Positions 18,007-27,358 of a stretch of DNA of 64,000 nucleotides are shown in pieces. The stretch is taken from assembly GCF_030813715.1 (NCBI RefSeq), contig NZ_JAUSUZ010000001.1:6138001-6202000 (forward strand), in the 5' to 3' direction. The notes under the pieces were generated by a model. That model ran no database searches and was not told the origin of the DNA. It saw only the letters and a program-made list of their open reading frames with translations. Position numbers and translations under genes: made by a program. Source of the DNA: Catenuloplanes indicus (GTDB lineage Bacteria; Actinomycetota; Actinomycetes; Mycobacteriales; Micromonosporaceae). Positions within the stretch are counted from its first letter, which is position 1. Each line of letters starts with the position of its first letter.

Positions 18007-19029
18007 ATGCCTCCGGTGATCGAGATCGCGGGGCTCCGCAAGGAGTACCGCAGACTGCGCGGTGGCACGCATCGCGCGCTGGACGGGTTCGACATGCTGG
18101 TCGAGCCGGGCCAGGTGCACGGCTTTCTCGGGCCGAACGGATCGGGCAAGACCACCACGCTGCGTGCGTTGCTCGGCCTGGTCCGCGCGGACGCCGGCGA
18201 GATGCGGATACTCGGGCAGTCCTCGCCGGACACGCTGCCGCAGGTGATCGGCCGGGTCGGCGCGATCGTGGAGAGCCCGCGGTTCTTCGGCAACTTCAGC
18301 GGCCGCAAGATGCTGTCGCTGTTGGCCACCGCAGGTGGCGTGCCGCAGACCCGGGTCGAGGAGGTGCTGTCCCAGGTCGGGCTGCGGGACCGCGGCAAGG
18401 ACCTGATCCGTACCTACTCGCTCGGCATGCGGCAGCGACTGGCCGTGGCGTCCGCCCTGCTCAAGGCGCCGGAGCTGCTGATCCTGGACGAACCGGCGAA
18501 CGGCCTGGACCCGGCCGGCATCCGGGAGATGCGCGACCTGATCCGCACGCTCGCGGTGCACGGCGTCACGGTGCTGATCTCCAGCCACATCCTGGCCGAG
18601 ATCCAGCTGATCTGCGACTCGGTCACCATCATCTCGCGGGGCCGGCGCGTGCTGGCCGGGCCGGTCAGCGACGTGCTGGCCAGCTTCGACCACGGCGACT
18701 TCCGGGTCCGGGTGGCCGACCTCCCACGCGCCGCGCAGCTGCTCGGCGCGGCCGGCGTGGCGGTCACCGCCGCGCCGGACCACCTGGTCGCGCACCGGGT
18801 CACCGAGCCGGCCCGGCTGACCGAGCTGCTCGGCGGCCAGGGCTTGTGGATCTCCGAGCTGGCGCCGCTCACGCCGGACCTGGAGAGCGTCTTCCTGCGG
18901 CTCACCGGCACCACACCGGCGCCGGACGGCGCCAATCAGGTGGACGACTCCGTGCTACCGCCGGCGCCGCCGCCCCCGGTCAACGAGTTCTCGTTCCAGC
19001 CCGATCCGGCTCCGGAGGTGCCCCGGTGA
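18007..19029 (+). CDS. ABC-2 type exporter, ATP-binding subunit
   Basis: This 340-residue ATPase has Walker A GPNGSGKTTTL (about 41-51), a Q-loop region VIGRVGAIVESPRFFGNFSG, signature YSLGMRQRLAVASALL (about 138-153) and Walker B ELLILDEPANGLDPAG (about 157-172). It carries a C-terminal extension ending in a Pro-rich tail. The layout is that of DrrA/bacitracin-type exporters. GAGGGGAG precedes the ATG. The stop overlaps the next gene's GTG by four bases, so it is made together with the permease. The substrate is unknown. Confidence 0.92.
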   Translation: MPPVIEIAGLRKEYRRLRGGTHRALDGFDMLVEPGQVHGFLGPNGSGKTTTLRALLGLVRADAGEMRILGQSSPDTLPQVIGRVGAIVESPRFFGNFSGRKMLSLLATAGGVPQTRVEEVLSQVGLRDRGKDLIRTYSLGMRQRLAVASALLKAPELLILDEPANGLDPAGIREMRDLIRTLAVHGVTVLISSHILAEIQLICDSVTIISRGRRVLAGPVSDVLASFDHGDFRVRVADLPRAAQLLGAAGVAVTAAPDHLVAHRVTEPARLTELLGGQGLWISELAPLTPDLESVFLRLTGTTPAPDGANQVDDSVLPPAPPPPVNEFSFQPDPAPEVPR

Positions 19030-19979
19030 ACCTGCTCCACGCCGAGGCCCGCCGCCTGGTCGCGCGCCGGTTCGTACAGCTGATGGTGGTGCTCCTGATC
19101 GGCACCTGCCTGATCGCGGTGGTCAGCACCGTGGCCAGTTCGCACACGCCGACCGATGCGGAGCTGCGCGAGGCCACCGAGCAGGCGGCCACCAACTACG
19201 GGTACGCCCGCCAGGACTACGAGATGTGCCGGACCCAGCGGCCCGGCGCGACCTGCGTGGCGCCGGATCCGGCCGACTTCCGGCCGGAGGACCAGCTCTA
19301 CGGCACGTTCGTCTTCGCCCGCGAGATCAGCGGCCTGGTCTACTTCGTGGCCGCGTTCCTGTCGCTGTTCGGCTTCCTGGTCGGCGCGTCGTTCGTCGGC
19401 GCCGAGATGTCCTCCGGCGGCCTGACGAACCTGCTGCTCTGGCGCCCACGGCGGCCGCTCGTGCTGGGCGCGAAGCTGGCCGTGGCGGTAGGCGCGGTGC
19501 TCGCGCTCTCGGTCGTGGTGACCGTCGCCTACATCGCCGCGTTCTGGGGCGTGAGCACGGTCAGCGGCTTCTCCGGCGACACCTCCGGCACGTTCTGGCC
19601 GGACCTGGTGCTGATCACCGTACGCGCGCTGCTGCTGGTGCTGGGCGCCACCGTGGTCGGGTTCTCGCTGGCCGCGCTGGGCCGGCACACCGCGGCCGCG
19701 CTCGGCGTGGTCGCGGCGTACGTGGTGCTGTGGGAGATCGGCCTGCGGATCGTGCTGACCACCGTGGAGACCCCGAAGGCGGACCAATGGATGCTCAGCA
19801 GCTATCTGGCCGCGTTCGTGAACGGGCGGGTGACGCTCTGGAACTCCGCCTGCGCGACGCCGGACTGCACCGCCGAGTACGTGCTGACCTGGGTGGACGG
19901 CACGCTGGTCGGCGGCGCGGTGACGGTGCTGACCGCGGTGGCCGCGTTCGTACTGACCCAGCGGCGGGACATGGCCTGA
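19026..19979 (+). CDS. ABC-2 type exporter, permease subunit
   Basis: The 317-residue protein has about six hydrophobic segments (near residues 18-38, 100-122, 148-170, 200-225, 230-250 and 290-312). A large soluble loop lies between the first two, and the segment GAEMSSGGLTNLLLWRPRR is typical of ABC-2 permeases. It starts at GTG 19026 inside the ATPase stop codon. It forms a two-gene exporter with the ATPase. Confidence 0.88.
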   Translation: MNLLHAEARRLVARRFVQLMVVLLIGTCLIAVVSTVASSHTPTDAELREATEQAATNYGYARQDYEMCRTQRPGATCVAPDPADFRPEDQLYGTFVFAREISGLVYFVAAFLSLFGFLVGASFVGAEMSSGGLTNLLLWRPRRPLVLGAKLAVAVGAVLALSVVVTVAYIAAFWGVSTVSGFSGDTSGTFWPDLVLITVRALLLVLGATVVGFSLAALGRHTAAALGVVAAYVVLWEIGLRIVLTTVETPKADQWMLSSYLAAFVNGRVTLWNSACATPDCTAEYVLTWVDGTLVGGAVTVLTAVAAFVLTQRRDMA

Positions 19980-20158
19980 TACACGACGAGCGTCGCGTCA
20001 TATATCCGTTTTGCCTGTTTTGGCCGTGCGTCCGGTCGGGCATCAACCGTTCAGCTATAACTGAGGGTCATCGTACGGTTTCTTTTAGTGAAGTCCGGAA
20101 AGTCCGACATGATCCTCTCAGTGCCTGATTACGGGCACTCTGAAGGGAGATGTCTGAG

Positions 20159-20539
20159 ATGCGAAGTGTGAAGCGTTCCGTTGCCCTGGCTCTCGTCGCC
20201 GTCGCGGCCGGCGGTGCGGTGAGCCTGAGCGCGGCCGGTGCCGCCCAGGCCGCGCCGTCGTTCGAGGCCGCCACGATCGCCGCGGTACACCAGGACCGGG
20301 ACCGGGACCGGGACCGGGACCACGACTGGGACCGCTGGGACCGCGACCGCGGCCACGGCTGGGGTCACGGGTGGGGCCACAAGCGGGCGAACTGGCAGTA
20401 CGCCGGCAGCTACCGCAACAAGCGCGCCTGCGAGCGGGTCGCCTGGCTGGGCGAGCGCTCGGACCGCTGGGACGACTCGAAGTGCGTCGGCAGCGGCTGG
20501 GGCGTGAAGCTGTTCGTCAAGAAGTACCGCTGGAGCTGA
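20159..20539 (+). CDS. Small secreted protein with an Asp-Arg repeat
   Basis: The 126-residue precursor has a signal peptide (SVKRSVALALVAVAAGG, cleavage after AAQAA). The mature part opens with an alternating tract DRDRDRDRDHDWDRWDRDR, then Gly/His/Trp-rich GHGWGHGWGH, then a compact C-terminal part with two Cys (in KRACERVAW and DSKCVGSGW) that could form a disulfide. The start is taken at ATG 20159, nine bases after AAGGGAG; the ATG at 20150 abuts that site. The DNA under the repeat is GGGACC in tandem. The function is not recognised. Metal or polyanion binding is only a guess from composition. A strong terminator follows. Confidence 0.8.
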   Translation: MRSVKRSVALALVAVAAGGAVSLSAAGAAQAAPSFEAATIAAVHQDRDRDRDRDHDWDRWDRDRGHGWGHGWGHKRANWQYAGSYRNKRACERVAWLGERSDRWDDSKCVGSGWGVKLFVKKYRWS

Positions 20540-20548
20540 GAAACGACG

Positions 20549-20582
20549 CGGCCGGGCGTACCCCTCGGGGTGCGCCCGGCCG
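20549..20582 (+). terminator. Strong hairpin after the secreted protein gene
   Basis: GGCCGGGCG (20550-20558) pairs with CGCCCGGCC (20573-20581). One mismatch follows, then ACCCC pairs with GGGGT around a two-base loop, and an outer C-G pair closes it. It lies ten bases after the stop and 12 bases before the convergent gene's end, so it may serve both. Confidence 0.85.
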
Positions 20583-20594
20583 TTCGGCGTTCCG

Positions 20595-20978
20595 TCAGGC
20601 GTCGCCGTTGCGCAGCTCCGGGTTCTTCGGGTCCTCGTCGCGGCGCAGCTCCTCCTCGCGCCGGCGGAGGTCCTCCTCCCACCGCTCGAACTGCTCCCGG
20701 TCGCGGCGTGCCTTGTCCGCGTCCAGCGTGCGCAGGAAGTCCGGGTCGTCGTCCGGCGCGAGCGGCCGGCGCGGTGCCTGTGCACCGCGGTCCGGCCGGG
20801 CCCTTCCGGCCATGAACCAGAGGACCGGGCCGGCCACCGGGAGCAGCACGATCACCGCCGCCCACGCCAGTCGCGGCAGGCGGCGGATCTCCTCCGGCTC
20901 CGCGGAGAGGCAGCTGATCAGGGCCACGACCGCCATCGCGATCTGCAGCAGGAAGACGAGCGCGAACAGTCGAGCCAT
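20595..20978 (-). CDS. PLDc_N domain membrane protein
   Basis: This 127-residue protein has two N-terminal membrane segments (about 3-23 and 36-57, the second ending GPVLWFMAGR, typical of the cardiolipin-synthase N-terminal domain PLDc_N). A charged coiled-coil tail (about 88-120) rich in Glu and Arg follows. The catalytic phospholipase domain is missing, as in many actinobacterial stand-alone PLDc_N proteins, whose role is unknown. It is the last gene of a probable three-gene unit with the two DUF202 genes. Confidence 0.82.
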   Translation of the reverse strand: MARLFALVFLLQIAMAVVALISCLSAEPEEIRRLPRLAWAAVIVLLPVAGPVLWFMAGRARPDRGAQAPRRPLAPDDDPDFLRTLDADKARRDREQFERWEEDLRRREEELRRDEDPKNPELRNGDA

Positions 20979-21023
20979 GCCGCAATGATGCCGCGCAAAA
21001 CGGCCGATCGGCAGCCGGAGGCA

Positions 21024-21338
21024 TCAGAGGATCATCAGGACGGCACCGATCAGGGCGTATCCGACCGCCAGAATCGCGCACAGTAGCAGTGTGCGGCCGT
21101 TCAGTGAGGTGCGGCCGTGCCGCAGGTCCGCTACCCGGCGCCGCACCACGACCAGCGCGGTCGCGCACGCGGCGAGCGCGGCCAGCGCACCGGCCGCGGC
21201 CACCGGCACGCCACCGTCCGAGGTGAGCGCGAGCCGCAACGCCAGCAGCGTGACCGTGGCGAACGACAGCGCGGTCCGCCGCCAGGCCAGCCCGGTCCGG
21301 ATGATCGGCACGCCCGGCCCGTGCACCGGCTGGGTCAT
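21024..21338 (-). CDS. DUF202 family membrane protein (second of a pair)
   Basis: This 104-residue protein has three membrane segments. Its N-terminal RTGLAWRRTALSF is the DUF202 signature. The ATG at 21338 overlaps the stop of the upstream DUF202 gene (ATGA, four bases), so the two are translationally coupled and probably interact. The function of the family is unknown. Confidence 0.85.
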   Translation of the reverse strand: MTQPVHGPGVPIIRTGLAWRRTALSFATVTLLALRLALTSDGGVPVAAAGALAALAACATALVVVRRRVADLRHGRTSLNGRTLLLCAILAVGYALIGAVLMIL

Positions 21339-21721
21339 CGGAACGCCTGGAGCAGCAGCGTCGCCGCGAGGACCAGCGCGCCCAGCGTGACGCCGCCGGC
21401 CAGCAGCGCCGGGAAGTGCGACGGCGGCAGGTCCTCGTCCAGGCGCATGGCCCGCTCGGTGCGCGTCCAGTGCCGCACCGAGTGGAACGCGACCGCGCCG
21501 CCGAGCAGCAGCAGCACCACCGCGATCGTCTCGCGCAGGTACGTCGCCGGCATTCGCGGCAGGAACTGGAACGCGGCCAGCCCGCCCGCCACCAGCGCCA
21601 GCCCGGTACGCACCCAGGCGAGGAACGTGCGCTCGTTCGCCAGCGAGAAGCGGTAGTCCGGGGTGGAGCCGACCCGCTGCACGTCCCGGGGATCGAACCA
21701 GCTCTTGAGCAGCGCGCGCAC
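21335..21721 (-). CDS. DUF202 family membrane protein (first of a pair, YidH-like)
   Basis: This 128-residue protein has the DUF202 signature LANERTFLAWVRTGLAL at about 30-46 and three membrane segments. It starts at GTG 21721, about eight bases after AGGG. It is coupled to the downstream DUF202 gene through an overlapping ATGA. Paired DUF202 proteins of 100-130 residues are common in actinobacteria. It is divergent from the acetyltransferase gene at 21771. Confidence 0.83.
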   Translation of the reverse strand: MRALLKSWFDPRDVQRVGSTPDYRFSLANERTFLAWVRTGLALVAGGLAAFQFLPRMPATYLRETIAVVLLLLGGAVAFHSVRHWTRTERAMRLDEDLPPSHFPALLAGGVTLGALVLAATLLLQAFR

Positions 21722-21770
21722 GCCACCGACCCTAACCGGCTCGCGTGAACAACCGGGCTGTGATGGGCTG

Positions 21771-22592
21771 ATGAGCGTGACCACACCGGATCTTGACGCC
21801 GCCGCCCTGCTCGCCACGTACGACGCCCAGCTGCGGGCACACCTGCCGGACCCGTTGCCGGCCGGCGCGACCGTGGAGCGGGACGGCCCGCTGGTTCGGC
21901 TGCGCGGGCTGGACGAGGGCGGGTTCATCACGTACACCGACCTCGGCGGGCTGGACGGCCCGGAACTGGACGCGCTGATCGCCCGGCAGACCGCGCTCTT
22001 CACCGAGCTCGGCGAGAGCGTGGAGTGGAAGCTGCACGGCCACGACCTGCCGCGCGACCTGCCGGACCGGCTGACCGCGGCCGGTTTCGCGCCGGAGGAG
22101 CGGGAGACCGTGGTGGTCGGCGCGGTCGCGCCACTCGCGGCCGCGGTGCCGGTGGTGCCTGAGGGGGTACGGCTGCGCGAGGTCTCGTCGCGCGCGGAGC
22201 TGGACCGGATCGCCCGGCTCGGCGAGACCATCCATCCCGGCACGTCGCGGGAGTGGTGGGCGGACGCGATGGAACGAGAGATCGCGGCCGGTCCGCAGTC
22301 GGTCACGATCGTGGTGGCGGAGACCGACGACGAGGCCCGCACACTGGTCTGCGCGGCCTGGATCCGCTACGTCGGCGGCACCGCGTTCGGCACGCTGTGG
22401 GGCGGCGGCACGCACCCGGACCACCGGCGGCGCGGCATCTACAAGTCGCTGGTGGCGTACCGGGCCCGGCTCGCCGACCGGCGAGGGTTCACGTTGCTGC
22501 AGGTGGACGCGTCGGACGAGAGCCGGCCGATCCTGGAGCGGCTGGGCTTCACGGCACTGACCACCACCACGCCGTACGTCTTCCGGCCGTAA
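21771..22592 (+). CDS. GNAT family N-acetyltransferase, long form
   Basis: This 273-residue protein has an N-terminal part (about 1-125) without recognised motifs and a C-terminal GNAT domain. Its acetyl-CoA loop is THPDHRRRGIYKSLVAYRA (about 215-233), and the fold ends with DESRPILERLGFTAL. ATG at 21771 is used; the ribosome site is weak. The substrate is unknown. It is convergent with the 58-residue gene at 22599-22775, six bases apart. Confidence 0.85.
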   Translation: MSVTTPDLDAAALLATYDAQLRAHLPDPLPAGATVERDGPLVRLRGLDEGGFITYTDLGGLDGPELDALIARQTALFTELGESVEWKLHGHDLPRDLPDRLTAAGFAPEERETVVVGAVAPLAAAVPVVPEGVRLREVSSRAELDRIARLGETIHPGTSREWWADAMEREIAAGPQSVTIVVAETDDEARTLVCAAWIRYVGGTAFGTLWGGGTHPDHRRRGIYKSLVAYRARLADRRGFTLLQVDASDESRPILERLGFTALTTTTPYVFRP

Positions 22593-22598
22593 CGAAGC

Positions 22599-22775
22599 TC
22601 AGACGCTCCAGAGCGCGCGGACGGCGTCGCGGACGCACTCGTCGCGGAGCCGTCCGCAGACGCAGCGATGATCGTCAGGGCGTTTGCGCCGGTGATGGCC
22701 GAACGAGACCAGGCTGTCGAGGAACCACGACTCCGGTGGCGCAATCCGTCGCACCGGGGCGATTTGCACTGACAT
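22599..22775 (-). CDS. 58-residue cysteine-containing protein of unknown function
   Basis: An ATG at 22775 follows a strong ribosome site (GGGAGGAG, seven bases upstream) and opens a 58-codon frame ending at 22599. The product has a Pro/Arg-rich start, an aromatic middle (ESWFLDSLVSFGHH), and a C-terminal cluster DDHRCVCGRLRDECVRD with three Cys and nearby His that could hold a metal. It ends ALWSV. The good ribosome site and the tidy convergent fit against the acetyltransferase gene argue that it is real. It is not recognised, and it is not a WhiB protein, which needs four Cys. Confidence 0.65.
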   Translation of the reverse strand: MSVQIAPVRRIAPPESWFLDSLVSFGHHRRKRPDDHRCVCGRLRDECVRDAVRALWSV

Positions 22776-23033
22776 ATCACCACTCCTCCCGCTGGCTCGA
22801 CTCTAGCGGGTTTCGGGTGCGCGGGGGTGAGGTGTGTCACTCTCCGTACCCGTATCCGACAACCTACTACTAAGTAACATGGGTCGTGGTCAGGTCCACA
22901 CGCATGGTGGTTGACCCTGGAGACGCAGCCGAGCAAGCCTGAACCAGCCCCCGGCTCACCGCGGGCTCCGGTTCCGGACGAGAATTCGTGACGTCGGGCG
23001 AGAACCGTTTAACAGGAGGGTCGTCGAAGCGCG

Positions 23034-23813
23034 ATGAACATTGTGGTACTGGTCAAGCAGGTACCGGACTCCGGTGCCGAACGGTCTCTGCGTGCCGACG
23101 ACAACACCGTTGACCGCGGTGCGGCGAGCAACGTCATCAACGAGATGGACGAGTACGCGATCGAGGAGGCGCTGCGCCTCACCGAGGCGCACGGCGGCGA
23201 GGTCACGGTGCTGACCATGGGCCCGTCCGGCGCCACCGAGTCGATCCGCAAGGCGCTGTCCATGGGCCCGGCCAAGGCCGTGCACATCCTCGACGACGCG
23301 CTGCACGGCTCCTGCGCCGTCGCCACCTCCAAGGTGATCGCGACCGCGCTCGGCCGGCTGAACGCGGACGTCGTCCTCTGCGGCTCGGAGTCGACCGACG
23401 GCCGCGTCCAGGTGCTCCCGCACATGCTCGCGGAGCGGCTCGGCGTCGCCGCGCTCACCGGCGCGCGCAAGCTGACCGTGGACGGCAGCACGCTGACCGT
23501 CGAACGGCAGACCGACGAGGGGTACGAGGTGGTCACCGCCTCGACGCCGGCCGTCGTCTCGGTGTGGGACACGATCAACGAGCCGCGGTACCCGTCCTTC
23601 AAGGGCATCATGGCCGCGAAGAAGAAGCAGGTGGAGACGCTGTCCCTCGCCGACCTGGGCGTCGACGCGTCCGAGGTCGGCTTCGCGGGCGCCACCAGCA
23701 CCGTGGTCGAGCACGCGCAGCGCCCGCCGCGCTCGGCCGGTCAGAAGGTCGTCGACGAGGGCGAGGCCGGCGTCCGGCTGGTCGAGTTCCTCGCCACCGA
23801 GAAGTTCGTCTGA
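23034..23813 (+). CDS. etfB: Electron transfer flavoprotein beta subunit
   Basis: The 259-residue product starts MNIVVLVKQVPDSGAERSL, typical of EtfB (FixA). It contains VLCGSESTDGRVQVLPHMLAE (about 117-137), the AMP-binding region of the family. With EtfA it forms a soluble heterodimer carrying FAD and AMP that passes electrons from acyl-CoA dehydrogenases to the membrane quinone pool. AGGAGGG lies about 13 bases before the ATG, a rather long spacing. It is followed by etfA after 17 bases. Confidence 0.96.
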   Translation: MNIVVLVKQVPDSGAERSLRADDNTVDRGAASNVINEMDEYAIEEALRLTEAHGGEVTVLTMGPSGATESIRKALSMGPAKAVHILDDALHGSCAVATSKVIATALGRLNADVVLCGSESTDGRVQVLPHMLAERLGVAALTGARKLTVDGSTLTVERQTDEGYEVVTASTPAVVSVWDTINEPRYPSFKGIMAAKKKQVETLSLADLGVDASEVGFAGATSTVVEHAQRPPRSAGQKVVDEGEAGVRLVEFLATEKFV

Positions 23814-23830
23814 GAAGGGGGTACCGAGAC

Positions 23831-24787
23831 ATGGCAGAGGTTCTCGTCGTCGTCGAGGCCGCCGCCTCGGGCGTGAAGAAGGTCACGCTGGAGCTGCTCA
23901 CGCTCGCGCGGCAGATCGGCACGCCGTCCGCGGTCGTGCTCGGCGGGCCCGGCGCCGCGGAGGCGCTCACGCCGAAGCTCGCGGAGTACGGCGCGGAGAA
24001 GATCTACGCGGCGGAGAGCGAGGAGATCGACGGCTACCTGGTCGCGCCGAAGGCGACCGTGGTGGCCGAGCTGGTCAAGCGCGTCTCCCCGGCCGCCGTG
24101 CTGCTCGCCTCCAGCCAGGAGGGCAAGGAGATCGCGGCCCGGCTGGCGATCAAGCTGGACAACGGTGTGCTCACCGACGCGGTCGGGCTGGAGGCGGACG
24201 GCACCGCCACCCAGGTCGCGTTCGCCGGTGCCACCATCGTCAAGTCCAAGGTCACCCGCGGCCTGCCGATCGTGGCGCTCCGGCCGAACTCGCTGACCCC
24301 CGCGCCGGCCCCGGCGTCCCCGTCGGTCGAGCCGCTCCCGGTCACCGTGACCGAGACGGACAAGCTGGCGAAGGTGGTCGAGCGGGTCGCGGAGCAGAAG
24401 GGTGCGCGCCCGGAGCTCTCCGAGGCGTCCGTGGTCGTCTCCGGCGGCCGTGGCGTCGGCGGCGCGGACGGCTTCAAGCTGGTCGAGGAGCTGGCCGACC
24501 TGCTCGGCGGCGCGGTCGGTGCGTCCCGCGCGGCGGTCGACTCCGGTTTCTACCCGCACCAGTACCAGGTCGGGCAGACCGGCAAGACGGTGTCGCCGCA
24601 GCTGTACGTCGCGCTCGGCATCTCCGGCGCGATCCAGCACCGGGCCGGCATGCAGACGTCGAAGACGATCGTCGCGGTGAACAAGGACGGCGAGGCGCCG
24701 ATCTTCGAGCTGGCCGACTACGGCGTGGTGGGCGATCTGAACAAGGTGGTCCCGCAGGCCGCTGAGGAGATCCGCAAGCGCAAGTAG
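23831..24787 (+). CDS. etfA: Electron transfer flavoprotein alpha subunit
   Basis: This 318-residue protein has the FAD-binding C-terminal domain: [12 protein letters not shown] at about 204-215, then [20 protein letters not shown] and [13 protein letters not shown] at about 260-272, ending with [19 protein letters not shown]. It partners EtfB. AAGGGGG precedes the ATG. In M. tuberculosis the same pair (fixA-fixB) lies upstream of the cysteine desulfurase gene, as here. Two hairpins follow the stop. Confidence 0.96.
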   Translation: MAEVLVVVEAAASGVKKVTLELLTLARQIGTPSAVVLGGPGAAEALTPKLAEYGAEKIYAAESEEIDGYLVAPKATVVAELVKRVSPAAVLLASSQEGKEIAARLAIKLDNGVLTDAVGLEADGTATQVAFAGATIVKSKVTRGLPIVALRPNSLTPAPAPASPSVEPLPVTVTETDKLAKVVERVAEQKGARPELSEASVVVSGGRGVGGADGFKLVEELADLLGGAVGASRAAVDSGFYPHQYQVGQTGKTVSPQLYVALGISGAIQHRAGMQTSKTIVAVNKDGEAPIFELADYGVVGDLNKVVPQAAEEIRKRK

Positions 24788-24795
24788 GTCCGTCG

Positions 24796-24874
24796 GTGTC
24801 GGTCTGCCGACACTGATGACGTCCGATCACCGGCGTCCCGGGGCCGGGCACACCTGTCGTGGTGTGCCCGGCCC
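24796..24874 (+). terminator. Double hairpin terminator after etfA
   Basis: A seven-base stem (GTGTCGG, 24796-24802, with CCGACAC, 24807-24813) is followed by a perfect 14-base stem, 24841-24854 with 24861-24874, loop TGTCGT. The second is among the strongest hairpins in the window. It separates etfBA from the tRNA-thiolation genes. Confidence 0.88.
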
Positions 24875-25024
24875 TTACGTATGTCCTGCTCCCGGCCGGG
24901 CTTTGTGGCCGGCGTCGAGTGCTCTTCCCCCGTACCGTGGCAGATCTTGGGTTTTGAGCGGCGGCGCGCAGACTGCGGTCCGGGCCGATGGAGCGAACGG
25001 TAAGGACCGGTAGGCTGAGGGGTG

Positions 25025-26203
25025 ATGGCCTACCTGGATCACGCCGCGACCACGCCGATGCTCAGCGAGGCGCTCGAGGCATACGTCGCCACGGCCCGCG
25101 AGGTCGGCAACGCGTCGTCGTTGCACGCCGCGGGCCGCCACGCACGTCAGCGCGTCGAGGAGTCCCGGGAACGGATCGGTGCCGCGCTCGGCGCCCGGCC
25201 CTCCGAGGTGATCTTCACGAGCGGCGGGACCGAGAGCGACAACCTCGCGGTCAAGGGCATGTTCTGGGCACGCCGCGCGACCGACGCGGCCCGCACGCGG
25301 GTGGTCGCCAGTGGTGTCGAGCATCACGCGATCATGGACTCGGTCGACTGGCTGGTCGCGCACGAGGGCGCGGCCGCGGGCTGGCTCGACGCGGACCCGA
25401 TCGGCCGGATCCGGCCCGCCACGCTCGAGGCCGAGCTGGACGCGTACGGCGACGCGATCGCGATGATCACCGTGATGTGGGCGAACAACGAGGTCGGCAC
25501 CGTGCAGCCGATCGCGGAGCTGGCCGCGCTCGCGGCCGCGCGCGGCATCCCGTTCCACACCGACGCGGTGCAGGCCGTCGGCCAGGTCCCGGTCGACTTC
25601 GGCGCCAGCGGCGCGTCCGCGCTCACCGTCACCGGGCACAAGCTGGGCGGCCCGGTCGGCGTCGGCGCGCTGCTGCTCGGCCGCGACGTCGCGGTCACGC
25701 CGCTGCTGCACGGCGGCGGCCAGGAGCGCGACGTCCGCTCCGGCACGCTGGACGCGGCCGGCATCGTCGCGTTCGCGGTCGCGGTCGAGACCGCGGTCAA
25801 GAACCAGCAGGAGTACGCGGCCCGCGTCGGCGGTCTCCGCGACCGGCTCGTCGCCGGCGTGCGCGAGGCGGTGCCGGACGCGATCCTGAACGGCGCGCCC
25901 GAGGACCGGCTGCCCGGCAACGCGCACTTCTCGTTCCCCGGCTGCGAGGGCGACGCGCTGCTGCTCCTGCTGGACGCGCAGGGCATCGACTGCTCCACCG
26001 GCTCGGCCTGCTCCGCCGGTGTCGCGCAGCCGTCGCACGTGCTGGTCGCGATGGGCGCGGACGACGACCGCGCCCGCTCGTCCCTGCGCTTCACGCTCGG
26101 CCACACCTCGACCCCGGCGGACGTGGACGCGCTGCTCACCGCGCTGCCCGCCGCGGTCGAGCGGGCCCGCCGGGCCGGGGTGATCAAATCGGTTCTCGGC
26201 TGA
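25025..26203 (+). CDS. Cysteine desulfurase (NifS/IscS family)
   Basis: This 392-residue PLP enzyme has YLDHAATTP at the start, the substrate-binding EHHAIMDS, the PLP Lys in [10 protein letters not shown] (about 206) and the persulfide Cys in [15 protein letters not shown] (about 326). It takes sulfur from L-cysteine. Lying 49 bases before mnmA and in the order known from M. tuberculosis, it probably supplies sulfur for tRNA 2-thiolation, and possibly for Fe-S clusters. ATG 25025 is chosen; GTG 25022 is an alternative three bases upstream. GAGGGG lies very close to the start. Confidence 0.93.
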   Translation: MAYLDHAATTPMLSEALEAYVATAREVGNASSLHAAGRHARQRVEESRERIGAALGARPSEVIFTSGGTESDNLAVKGMFWARRATDAARTRVVASGVEHHAIMDSVDWLVAHEGAAAGWLDADPIGRIRPATLEAELDAYGDAIAMITVMWANNEVGTVQPIAELAALAAARGIPFHTDAVQAVGQVPVDFGASGASALTVTGHKLGGPVGVGALLLGRDVAVTPLLHGGGQERDVRSGTLDAAGIVAFAVAVETAVKNQQEYAARVGGLRDRLVAGVREAVPDAILNGAPEDRLPGNAHFSFPGCEGDALLLLLDAQGIDCSTGSACSAGVAQPSHVLVAMGADDDRARSSLRFTLGHTSTPADVDALLTALPAAVERARRAGVIKSVLG

Positions 26204-26252
26204 GCCACTAGTACGGTTGAGCTGAGAGCCTTACCCGGGGAGGGTGTTTCAC

Positions 26253-27335
26253 GTGCGTGTTCTGGCGGCGATGTCCGGCGGTGTCGACTCGGCGGTGGCG
26301 GCGGCCCGCGCCGTCGACGCCGGTCACGACGTGACCGGCGTCCACCTGGCGCTCTCGCGCAACCCGCAGACGTTCCGGACCGGCGCGCGCGGCTGCTGCA
26401 CGATCGAGGACTCGCGGGACGCGCGCCGCGCCGCGGACGTGCTCGGCATCCCGTTCTACGTGTGGGACATGGCCGAGCGTTTCCACGCGGACGTGGTCGA
26501 CGACTTCGTCGCGGAGTACGCGGCCGGCCGCACGCCGAACCCGTGCCTGCGCTGCAACGAGAAGATCAAGTTCGCCGCGGTGCTGGACCGGGCGATCGCG
26601 CTCGGCTTCGACGCGGTGGTCACCGGCCACCACGCCCGGCTCGGCGCGGACGGCCTGCTCCGCCGCAGCGTCGACCTGCCCAAGGACCAGTCGTACGTGC
26701 TGGCCGTGCTCAACCGCGCGCAGCTGGACCGGTCGATGTTCCCGCTCGGCTCGTCCACCAAGGCGGACGTGCGCGCCGAGGCCGCCGCGCGCGGGCTGGG
26801 CGTCGCGGAGAAGCCGGACTCGCACGACATCTGCTTCATCGCGGACGGCGACACCCGCGGCTTCCTGGAGTCGAAGCTCGGCTCCGCGCCCGGCGACATC
26901 GTCGACTCGACGACCGGCGAGGTGGTGGGCGCGCACGGCGGCGCTTACGCGTACACCGTGGGGCAGCGCAAGGGCCTGGGACTGACCGTGCCGGCCGCGG
27001 ACGGCCGGCCGCGCTACGTGCTGTCGATCACCCCGAAGACGAACACGGTGACCGTCGGCCCGGCCGCGGCGCTGGAGGTGTCCACGGTGTTCGCGGGCAA
27101 GCCGGTCTGGACCGGGCTGCCCGGCACGCCGGCCGGGCCGCTGGACTGCGTGGTGCAGCTGCGCGCGCACGGCGAGACGTACCCCGCGCGGGTGTCGGTG
27201 ACCGGCGACGGCGGCCTGGTGGCGGCGCTGTCCACCCCGGCGCGCGGCGTGGCGGCCGGTCAGGCGCTGGTCGTCTACCGGCCGGACACGGACGGCGACA
27301 TCGTGCTGGGCTCCGGGACGATCACGCACACCTGA
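26253..27335 (+). CDS. mnmA: tRNA-specific 2-thiouridylase MnmA
   Basis: This 360-residue enzyme has the PP-loop [11 protein letters not shown] at about 8-18. The first catalytic Cys lies in [14 protein letters not shown] (about 95-108) and the second in [11 protein letters not shown] (about 193-203). The C-terminal barrel region starts near VGQRKGLGL. It thiolates U34 of Lys, Glu and Gln tRNAs using persulfide sulfur. GTG 26253 is chosen, seven bases after GGGGAGGG; GTG 26244 would abut that site. It is downstream of the cysteine desulfurase gene that likely feeds it. Confidence 0.95.
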   Translation: MRVLAAMSGGVDSAVAAARAVDAGHDVTGVHLALSRNPQTFRTGARGCCTIEDSRDARRAADVLGIPFYVWDMAERFHADVVDDFVAEYAAGRTPNPCLRCNEKIKFAAVLDRAIALGFDAVVTGHHARLGADGLLRRSVDLPKDQSYVLAVLNRAQLDRSMFPLGSSTKADVRAEAAARGLGVAEKPDSHDICFIADGDTRGFLESKLGSAPGDIVDSTTGEVVGAHGGAYAYTVGQRKGLGLTVPAADGRPRYVLSITPKTNTVTVGPAAALEVSTVFAGKPVWTGLPGTPAGPLDCVVQLRAHGETYPARVSVTGDGGLVAALSTPARGVAAGQALVVYRPDTDGDIVLGSGTITHT

Positions 27336-27358
27336 GCGCGCTCAGTAGAGTCGGCGGT

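Noticed and set aside
22439-22936. 165-codon minus-strand frame near 22.6 kb
   Set aside because: It overlaps the acetyltransferase gene out of frame and conflicts with the better supported 58-codon gene in another frame.
24841-24874. A riboswitch between etfA and the cysteine desulfurase gene
   Set aside because: The element is a simple perfect 14-bp hairpin right after a stop codon, best read as a terminator; no conserved multi-stem structure is recognisable.
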